The position numbers were made by a program, and so were the translations under genes. The notes beneath the pieces were generated by a model. That model searched no databases. It saw only the letters and a list, made by a program, of their open reading frames with translations, and was not told the origin of the DNA. From Rhodoluna sp. (lineage in GTDB: Bacteria; Actinomycetota; Actinomycetes; Actinomycetales; Microbacteriaceae), in the NCBI GenBank assembly GCA_016462375.1, contig JAEMTJ010000014.1, positions 1 through 19,818 on the forward strand: 19,818 bases of DNA, written 5' to 3'. How positions within the stretch are numbered: position 1 is the stretch's first letter; each line of letters starts with the position of its first letter. Below are positions 14,502 through 19,818 of the stretch, piece after piece.

Positions 14502-15989
14502 GTGCTAACACTTTTCCTAGGGCTCACAGCAAACCCAGCTAGAACAGCCTTGTTCAACCGCTGGGCACCAATCCTCGTGTTGGTATTAGCCGCTGTGCTC
14601 AGGATCTATGACCTCTCCTACCCAAATACCCTAGTCTTCGACGAAACCTACTACGTCAAAGATGCATACTCCCTACTTCACAATGGCCACGAATCGACTT
14701 GGGGAACAGGTGCCGATGCTTCATTCGCCAATGGCAACCCAACTGGGCTAAGCGATTCCCCTTCTTTTGTTGTCCACCCACCACTGGGTAAATGGCTCAT
14801 CGGTGTTGGAATGTTAATCTTTGGTGCCGGTAATCCTTTTGGCTGGCGAATCATGGTAGCCCTTGCCGGTGTCGGTGCAGTTTGCTTGACCATGGCTTGC
14901 GCCAAGTTGATATTCAAATCAACTATCTGGGCAGTGCTTGCTGGTTTGCTGTTTGCAATTGACGGTGTTGGCATAGTTCTTTCTAGAACCGCACTGCTGG
15001 ATCAAATTTTGGGTTTCTTTGTAATCTTGGGTTACTACTTCTTCTTAAGAGATAGACAGACCTTTCGCATAAACTCTTGGCGACGGCCCTGGTTACTAGC
15101 AATGGCTTTAGCTCTTGGTTTTGCCACAGCCGTGAAGTGGTCAGGTTTGTATTTTGTCGCAGCACTGCTTGCATACATCATCATCAGTGAATCAAATCTA
15201 AACTTTAAAATTTACCGAAAAATAGAAAAACAAGTCGGCGATAAGTTACTGAAGCGCCTGTGGATTCTTCCATCCATTACTCAAGCACTTAGATCTTTTG
15301 TTTTAGTAATTGTGCCTGCCAGTGCTGCCTATCTAGTTAGCTGGTCGGGTTGGTTATTTACCAAAGGTGGTTGGGATAGAAACTGGGCTGATGAGCCTGG
15401 CAATGCGCTTGCCGGTTGGCTCTCCTGGATACCTAATTCTTTGCAATCACTCTGGCACTACCACGTTGAAATATATTCATTTCATATCAACCTGCATGCA
15501 TCTCACCCATATGCTTCAAACGCATTCACCTGGCCATTCATGCTTAGACCAACATCGTTTTTCTGGGATGACAAAGCTGACGGAAAAGTAGTTTCTGCAA
15601 TAACTGCACTTGGTAATCCGATTATCTGGTGGGCTGGCGTTTTAGCAGTTGGAGTTCTCTTATCTGCTTGGTTTAGAACCAGAGACAAGACCACGAGCAT
15701 TATCTGCATCGGCCTAATCGCAGGCTATCTGCCTTGGCTATTGCTGACCAATAGAACAGTCTTTGAGTTCTATGTAGTTGCCTTTGAACCTTGGTTAATC
15801 CTGTTGCTCGTTGCTGGTCTTCGATCTTGGTTTAGGAATACCGAGAATCAGAATCGAACCGCTTACCTAATTGCTGGTTTTACGCTTCTAGCCATAGCCA
15901 GTTCAGCATTTTTCTATCCAATCTGGACTGGAGAATGGCTTGGCTACGATTTCTGGCGCTGGCGAATGTGGCTGCCTTCTTGGATTTAA
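14502..15989 (+). CDS. Dolichyl-phosphate-mannose-protein O-mannosyltransferase (GT39)
   Basis: This is an actinobacterial protein O-mannosyltransferase, homologous to M. tuberculosis Rv1002c. It transfers mannose from polyprenyl-phosphate-mannose to Ser/Thr of secreted proteins at the membrane. The 495-residue polytopic protein has a first membrane helix at about 21-36, then the first external loop with the catalytic Asp47-Glu48 pair (VFDETYYVKDA) and VVHPPLGKWLIG. Many further helices follow; LHASHPYASNAFTWPFMLRP is the conserved MIR-less PMT segment, and the end RMWLPSWI is typical of actinobacterial PMTs. The start is GTG at 14502; no ATG lies nearby in frame and little 5' leader is possible. 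N-terminal length is therefore slightly uncertain. Confidence 0.95.
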   Translation: MLTLFLGLTANPARTALFNRWAPILVLVLAAVLRIYDLSYPNTLVFDETYYVKDAYSLLHNGHESTWGTGADASFANGNPTGLSDSPSFVVHPPLGKWLIGVGMLIFGAGNPFGWRIMVALAGVGAVCLTMACAKLIFKSTIWAVLAGLLFAIDGVGIVLSRTALLDQILGFFVILGYYFFLRDRQTFRINSWRRPWLLAMALALGFATAVKWSGLYFVAALLAYIIISESNLNFKIYRKIEKQVGDKLLKRLWILPSITQALRSFVLVIVPASAAYLVSWSGWLFTKGGWDRNWADEPGNALAGWLSWIPNSLQSLWHYHVEIYSFHINLHASHPYASNAFTWPFMLRPTSFFWDDKADGKVVSAITALGNPIIWWAGVLAVGVLLSAWFRTRDKTTSIICIGLIAGYLPWLLLTNRTVFEFYVVAFEPWLILLLVAGLRSWFRNTENQNRTAYLIAGFTLLAIASSAFFYPIWTGEWLGYDFWRWRMWLPSWI

Positions 15990-16017
15990 CCCAAATCGGG
16001 CTGTCTTTAGCCTCGGT

Positions 16018-16023
16018 TAGGCT
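16018..16023 (+). promoter_or_regulatory. Candidate -10 box (TAGGCT) for a near-leaderless MFS gene
   Basis: TAGGCT ends 8 nt before the ATG at 16032, so transcription would start about 2 nt before the start codon. There is no Shine-Dalgarno before this ATG, as expected for leaderless genes, which are common in actinobacteria. No -35 box is apparent. The same hexamer stands before the minus-strand MFS gene at the right end. Confidence 0.4.
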
Positions 16024-16031
16024 TAAGCCAA

Positions 16032-17213
16032 ATGCGCACCTACATCGAACTGTTTAGAGTCCAAGGCGTCTCCGCCGTGCTCTGGTCGCAACTGTTAGCC
16101 AGATTCGCTTTTGGTATGCAGACTCTAACTTTTGCTATTCTTCTGCAAAACAAATTCGACAACTACACAGTCGCGGGTCTTGCCATCGGCGCGGCAACTT
16201 TAGGCAGTGCTGTCTCATCGCCGATTCTCAGCCGCTGGATGGCTGTGGTCGGTATTAGACCGGTCATCATTGCCACCAGCGTGATAGCTTCTGCCTGTTA
16301 TCTCTTTATTGGGTTCGCTCCGCTAACCGAAGCTTTAGCGATTGGCATTTCTCTAGCACTGGGTCTTGCCACACCGCCAATCCAACCAGCAGCTCGAACT
16401 GTCTATCCGACTCTTGTGACAGGTGACGCCCAAAGAAATACTTTGTATTCAGTTGACGCCATCCTGCAAGAAATTATATGGATTCTAGGTCCAGTACTTG
16501 CAACTGTTCTTATTGCGACCACCAACGCTCTAGTCCCAATTGTTGTGATGGCAATAGTTCAATTAGTCGGTGGTTTCTGGTTTGGTTTTCTGCCAATGGT
16601 CCATGAAGCGCCAATACCAAGAGCTACCAAACGCATGGGATCTGTGCTTCGATCGAAACTGGTCAGATACCTAATTATCATCAATTTACTTTTCGTAGGC
16701 TCATTCTCTGCTCTTGAGATCGGAGCTGTTGCTGCAGTCGGTCAAGCCCAAGCTGGTTTTGTAATCGCAATGCTTTCCATCGGTTCAGTCATCGGTGGTC
16801 TAGCATTTGGTCATCGCGCACGTTCACCCATGGCGCTATCCAAACAACTGGCAATCGTGCTCTTGGGCGACCTGTTGATTTTCTTTAACGCAACTGATCC
16901 AATCTGGCTTGGAATCTGTTTGTTTATTTCCGGTATTGGTGTTGCTACTGCATTTGCAACCATTGGTTCGATAATCGGCAAAGCCGTCAAACTGGAAGAA
17001 ACGACTGAGGTCTATGGCTGGATTGGCAGTGCGCAAAACATCGGTTACGGTGCTGGCGCTGCAATAGCCGGCATCGTCATTGACAAAATTAACAGCACGG
17101 CATCTTTTGGATTTGCAGCCGGTTTAGATCTATTAGCTCTGCTGGCAGCAATTGCGGCTATATCAATAACACCTAGTTTCTTATCAAGTAAAAACGAAAG
17201 GAAAGAAAAATAG
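16032..17213 (+). CDS. Major facilitator superfamily transporter
   Basis: The 393-residue protein is almost wholly hydrophobic with about 12 predicted membrane helices in two halves, typical of MFS. A short cytoplasmic N-terminus (MRTYIELFRVQG) precedes helix 1 (SAVLWSQLLARFAFGMQTLTFAIL). Loop 2-3 has SRWMAVVGIRPVII, resembling the MFS A-motif region. The second half starts after a charged linker (HEAPIPRATKRMGSVLRSKL). The C-terminus is basic (KNERKEK). The substrate is unknown; drug or metabolite efflux is the usual guess for this type. It follows PMT by 42 bp and its TAG overlaps the next gene's GTG by one base, so it forms an operon with the YciI-like and epimerase genes. Confidence 0.88.
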   Translation: MRTYIELFRVQGVSAVLWSQLLARFAFGMQTLTFAILLQNKFDNYTVAGLAIGAATLGSAVSSPILSRWMAVVGIRPVIIATSVIASACYLFIGFAPLTEALAIGISLALGLATPPIQPAARTVYPTLVTGDAQRNTLYSVDAILQEIIWILGPVLATVLIATTNALVPIVVMAIVQLVGGFWFGFLPMVHEAPIPRATKRMGSVLRSKLVRYLIIINLLFVGSFSALEIGAVAAVGQAQAGFVIAMLSIGSVIGGLAFGHRARSPMALSKQLAIVLLGDLLIFFNATDPIWLGICLFISGIGVATAFATIGSIIGKAVKLEETTEVYGWIGSAQNIGYGAGAAIAGIVIDKINSTASFGFAAGLDLLALLAAIAAISITPSFLSSKNERKEK

Positions 17214-17491
17214 TGAATACCTATGTTGTTACCTACGGCTACGCGGCCGACCCAATTGAACTGAACCAGGTCAGACCCACCCACCGCGAATGGTTGGCCG
17301 CACTTTTGACTGAAGGCACCCTGCTGGCTAGCGGGCCAATGGTTGATAGGCCATCTGCACTACTTATTTTTAAAGCAGAGTCCATTGAAGAACTAAACGC
17401 ACTCTTGGACAGTGACCCGTTTGAACTAGCTGGCATGATTGGCGAACGAACCATAGAAGCCTGGGACCCTGTGCTTGGACCGTTCAATTGA
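17213..17491 (+). CDS. YciI-like (YCII domain) protein
   Basis: A 92-residue single-domain protein of the YciI family, a dimeric ferredoxin-like alpha/beta fold of uncertain biochemical role. Family markers are a conserved His (His24 in RPTHREWL), LLASGPMVD, and Asp68-Pro in SDPFELAGMI, followed by the C-terminal strand IEAWDPVLGPF. The GTG start at 17213 overlaps the preceding MFS stop (TAGTG), with AAAGGA upstream within the end of that gene. Its stop overlaps the start of the epimerase homologue by 4 nt. Family members have been proposed as small oxidoreductases or dehalogenase-like enzymes; nothing here decides that. Confidence 0.9.
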   Translation: MNTYVVTYGYAADPIELNQVRPTHREWLAALLTEGTLLASGPMVDRPSALLIFKAESIEELNALLDSDPFELAGMIGERTIEAWDPVLGPFN

Positions 17492-18384
17492 AAATACTTA
17501 TTTCAGGTGCCAGCGGTCTTATCGGAACAGAATTACAGGCACAACTAAAAGCAACTGGCCACACACCGGTGGTTCTTGTGCGCAGAGCAGCCACGTCACC
17601 CAATGAGGTGCAATGGGACCCGCTAACAGGCAAATTGGATCCAGCAGCACTTGAATCTATCGATGCCATTGTGAATCTTGCTGGCGCGACTACTGGAAAA
17701 CTTCCGTGGACCAAGCAATACAAGAAAGAGATAATCCAGTCAAGAATTGATTCCACTAAAACAATTATTCAGGCCCTAAAAAATTGCAACAATATGCCAA
17801 AAGTTCTAATCTCAGGTTCTGCAGCAGGTTTCTATGGCGATACCGGTGATGCGCTGCTTTCAGAAACCTCACCTAGGGGTGAAGGATTTCTTGCGGAGCT
17901 GGCGAACGCTTGGGAACGAGAAGCCATGAAAGCCCCATCAGGAGTGCGCGTAGTTCAAATTAGAACGACCATGGTGCTTTCCAGAACCAAAGGCGCAATG
18001 GGTCGGCTACTGCCTATTCTGCGATCTGGAGTTGGCGGAAAACTAGGTAACGGTAAACAGTGGTGGGCTTGGATCTCGCTGACCGACCAAGCAAGAGCAA
18101 TCATTCACCTGATCAACACACCAACCGCCAGTGGCCCATACAATCTCACTGCACCGGAGCCTGCCACCTGCAAGCAGTTGGTGAAAGCCTTAGGCAAAGC
18201 ATTACACCGTCCAACACTTATCCCAGTGCCCGCTTTTGCTTTGAAGTTGGTATTTAGAGAAGGAGCACAAGAACTACTTCTTTGCAGTCAAAAGATGAGC
18301 TCAGCCAGATTAGAAGCAACAGGTTTTGTTTTTCAGCACCCGAGTTTGCACTCAGCCTGTGCATGGGTTGTTGGCAAAGACTAG
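17488..18384 (+). CDS. TIGR01777-family epimerase-like SDR protein (YfcH type)
   Basis: A 298-residue extended SDR, length typical of the YfcH/TIGR01777 group. The N-terminal Rossmann motif is GASGLIG (7-13). NLAGATTGKLPWTKQYK, SRIDSTK, SGSAAGFYGDTGD and the C-terminal DUF1731-like part (AQELLLCSQKMSSARLEATGFVFQHPSL) are diagnostic. In close relatives the active-site stretch often reads GYYGD; here Phe replaces the first Tyr. True substrate is unknown; the group is only assumed to act on nucleotide sugars. The start is TTG at 17488, overlapping the YciI stop as TTGA, because the KILISGASG strand begins right there. The TAG stop overlaps the convergent MFS gene. Confidence 0.93.
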   Translation: MKILISGASGLIGTELQAQLKATGHTPVVLVRRAATSPNEVQWDPLTGKLDPAALESIDAIVNLAGATTGKLPWTKQYKKEIIQSRIDSTKTIIQALKNCNNMPKVLISGSAAGFYGDTGDALLSETSPRGEGFLAELANAWEREAMKAPSGVRVVQIRTTMVLSRTKGAMGRLLPILRSGVGGKLGNGKQWWAWISLTDQARAIIHLINTPTASGPYNLTAPEPATCKQLVKALGKALHRPTLIPVPAFALKLVFREGAQELLLCSQKMSSARLEATGFVFQHPSLHSACAWVVGKD

Positions 18385-19598
18385 GTCTGAATAGATCTGA
18401 TAAAGCGAATCGCACTCAGAGCTAACGCCGTTGCCAAAATCCCACCGACTATAAGTGGAAGAGTGAGGTCGATTTTTGCTAGCACTCCTCCGAGCAGCCC
18501 CCCTATTGGCATTAGACCCCAAACAATTGTTCTCCTAGCACCATGAATTCTTCCGAAGATTTCATTAGGAATCATTGCGTGATAGGTGGACATCAGCAAG
18601 ATGTTCCAGTGCGCTATGAAAAAGCCCTGCATTAAGCCGGCGGCCATGAACCAATACACATTTGGGGATAGCCCACACAGCAAAAGCGAGAGTGCCGACC
18701 CAGGCAAAGCAATCGCCAGTGCTGTGCTTCTGCCAATCCTTAGCGAGAACCGTGCAGAGGTAACTGCACCGATTAGTGCACCGACCCCGAGTGGCAGCAG
18801 AACCCAGCCATAGTTAGCTTCAGCGACCACTAGATGGTCGAGGATAAACAATACTTGGGTGGCGAAGCCCATTGAGTAGCAGAAGCCAATAAATCCGGTG
18901 GTGAGCACTAGGCGCAGCAAAACCTTTTGTCTCCATAGGTACTGCAGTCCCTCACGAATCTCATCCTTTAGCGGTGGGCGTTTCGGAGCTGCCGGATCGA
19001 GTTTAGGTTGCAGTGCATCTTTAGAGATACTCAGCACCAGAAGAATTGCAACTAAATAGCAGGCCGAGACGCCCAAGAAGGGGATGAAAGCCATTACTGC
19101 AAAAATGTACGCACCGAGCGGTGCGCCAACGAAACCCTGCATCACGGTATCGGCAATTTGAAGTTTAGAATTACCTTTTTCCAATTGGTCATCTTGTAAC
19201 AGCGATGGAATTGCCGATTGAGTTGCCGTGTCATAGACAACTTCCGAAACTCCAAAAACAAAGGTTAGCGAAGCCAACCAGATTAAATTCATTTCCCCTG
19301 ACAGGAGCAAAGAAGCTAAGGCTAACCCGATAATGACTCTGCTGGTTTGAACCATGAGCATCGCAGCTCTCCGGTTCAGCCGATCAAGCAGCGCTCCGAT
19401 AGGTATAGCAAAGAGTAACCAGGGCAACATGAATAGGTTTGCCTGGATAGCAATCAGGATTGGGTCTCTGGTGAGTGACGCGGCCAGGAGTGGAATTGCT
19501 GCCCCAATTAACCCATCCGCAAACTTGCTGAACATGGCCGCTGACCAAAGTTTGTTAAACGTATCGCCAAGTTCAACGGTTGATTTGCTTCTCTGCAC
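18381..19598 (-). CDS. MFS exporter (EntS/MFS_3-like)
   Basis: A 405-residue transporter with about 12 membrane helices. The N-terminus (FNKLWSAAMFSKFADGLIGAAIPLLAASLTRDP) and A-motif region (FAIPIGALLDRLNRRAAM) match the MFS_3 group of exporters that includes enterobactin and macrolide exporters; the second half opens after PKRPPLKDEIREGLQYLWRQKVLLRL. Substrate cannot be inferred. The GTG at 19598 gives the usual 15-residue lead before helix 1; an in-frame ATG about 21 residues in would cut into helix 1. There is no Shine-Dalgarno, and TAGGCT is placed for a leaderless message. Its end overlaps the convergent epimerase gene by 4 nt. Confidence 0.9.
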   Translation of the reverse strand: MQRSKSTVELGDTFNKLWSAAMFSKFADGLIGAAIPLLAASLTRDPILIAIQANLFMLPWLLFAIPIGALLDRLNRRAAMLMVQTSRVIIGLALASLLLSGEMNLIWLASLTFVFGVSEVVYDTATQSAIPSLLQDDQLEKGNSKLQIADTVMQGFVGAPLGAYIFAVMAFIPFLGVSACYLVAILLVLSISKDALQPKLDPAAPKRPPLKDEIREGLQYLWRQKVLLRLVLTTGFIGFCYSMGFATQVLFILDHLVVAEANYGWVLLPLGVGALIGAVTSARFSLRIGRSTALAIALPGSALSLLLCGLSPNVYWFMAAGLMQGFFIAHWNILLMSTYHAMIPNEIFGRIHGARRTIVWGLMPIGGLLGGVLAKIDLTLPLIVGGILATALALSAIRFIRSIQT

Positions 19599-19604
19599 CT
19601 AAAC

Positions 19605-19610
19605 AGCCTA
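19605..19610 (-). promoter_or_regulatory. Candidate -10 box (TAGGCT) for a leaderless MFS gene
   Basis: On the minus strand TAGGCT is followed by exactly six bases and then the GTG start at 19598, which places the hexamer at -12 to -7 if the G of GTG is +1. No ribosome-binding site precedes the GTG. The box lies directly after the T-tract of the upstream HU-like gene's terminator. Confidence 0.45.
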
Positions 19611-19612
19611 GT

Positions 19613-19649
19613 CAAAAAGAAAAGGCCCTGATCTTTCGACCAGGGCCTT
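19613..19649 (-). terminator. Intrinsic terminator of the HU-like gene
   Basis: Minus strand AAGGCCCTGGTC (19649-19638) and GATCAGGGCCTT (19633-19622) pair over 12 bp with one G-U wobble, closed by a GAAA tetraloop (GNRA type, C-G closing). The stem is followed by TTCTTTTT. It begins 14 nt after the stop of the lysine-rich gene and ends just before the promoter of the next gene. Confidence 0.92.
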
Positions 19650-19663
19650 AGTGCAAAAGAGAA

Positions 19664-19818
19664 TTACTTCTTCTTTGCAACAGCCTTCTTTGCAGCAGGC
19701 TTGCGAGCTACAGTCTTCTTTGCAACAACCTTCTTCGGTGCTGCCTTCTTTACTGCTGGCTTGCGCGCTACAGTCTTCTTTGCAACTGCCTTCTTAGCTG
19801 CAGGCTTACGCGCTACAG
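19664..19818 (-). CDS. hup: C-terminus of HU-like DNA-binding protein (5' part outside window)
   Basis: Only the last 50 or so residues are in the window: a Lys/Ala/Val/Pro tail in pentapeptide rhythm such as VARKP-AAKKA-VAKKT, ending VAKKK before TAA at 19666-19664. Such histone H1-like tails are the hallmark of actinobacterial HupB (HU), which compacts the nucleoid; the tail binds DNA and is a site of acetylation and methylation in mycobacteria. The HU fold itself would lie beyond the right edge, so the name rests on the tail and could instead belong to another lysine-rich protein. Transcription ends at a strong terminator just downstream. Confidence 0.72.
   Translation of the reverse strand, partial: VARKPAAKKAVAKKTVARKPAVKKAAPKKVVAKKTVARKPAAKKAVAKKK
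19667..19818. repeat. Internal repeats coding a pentapeptide Lys-rich tail
   Basis: The minus strand repeats a unit beginning AAGACTGTAGC at distances of 45 and 60 bp, i.e. 15 and 20 codons, both multiples of a five-codon unit. The copies code TVARKP each time, with silent changes between copies (GCG, GCG, GCT; CGT, CGC, CGC). It is a coding repeat within the HU-like gene and a site prone to length change by slippage. Confidence 0.8.

Noticed and set aside
19667..19818. CRISPR-like or satellite repeat at the right edge
   Set aside because: Repeats are in frame, differ by silent changes, lack unique spacers and code a HU-type tail.
1..19818. Mobile element, prophage, defence or toxin-antitoxin system
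   Set aside because: No transposase, integrase, restriction, nuclease-immunity or toxin motifs; nearly all sequence is accounted for by conserved housekeeping genes and transporters.

Overview
The window is a housekeeping stretch of a low-GC actinobacterium. By eye the GC is in the mid to high 40s percent; I did not compute it. The gene order rsmI/PMT - metG - tatD - ksgA - ispE - tRNA-Gln/glmU - prs - rplY - pth - mfd follows, with insertions and losses, the Rv1002c-Rv1020 neighbourhood of Mycobacterium tuberculosis. The HU-type lysine-rich tail and the protein O-mannosyltransferase are also actinobacterial. Very tight packing, frequent start/stop overlaps and low GC suggest a small streamlined aquatic lineage, such as Luna-cluster Microbacteriaceae or a similar freshwater or marine actinobacterium. 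That placement is an inference.

Layout. Positions 1-14471 are one uninterrupted minus-strand run, read from high to low coordinates: rsmI, metG, tatD, ksgA, a DUF4287/START-like protein, ispE, tRNA-Gln(UUG), glmU, prs, an APC-family permease, rplY (L25/Ctc), pth and mfd (its last few codons lie outside the window). A 30-bp gap separates rsmI from the plus-strand run: PMT mannosyltransferase, an MFS transporter, a YciI-like protein and a TIGR01777-type sugar-nucleotide epimerase homologue. The plus run meets a minus-strand MFS exporter head-on, the two stop codons sharing a CTAG. At the right edge lies the lysine-rich C-terminus of a HU-like protein (minus strand) with a strong GNRA-loop terminator.

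The minus-strand run supplies translation (16S rRNA methylation by RsmI and KsgA, MetRS, tRNA-Gln, L25, peptidyl-tRNA recycling by Pth), precursor supply (IspE for isoprenoids, GlmU for UDP-GlcNAc, Prs for PRPP) and transcription-coupled repair (Mfd). The plus run starts with an envelope glycosylation enzyme.

I found no mobile element, CRISPR array, defence island or biosynthetic cluster, and no gene-free stretch over about 130 bp. The most unusual signals are: a pth gene with no AUG/GUG/UUG start, apparently starting at AUU in a TAATT stop-start overlap with rplY; an 11-bp perfect hairpin just inside that gene; a possible shared -10 element between divergent rsmI and PMT; two transporter genes with a TAGGCT box placed as in leaderless genes; and local over-representation of CTAG.
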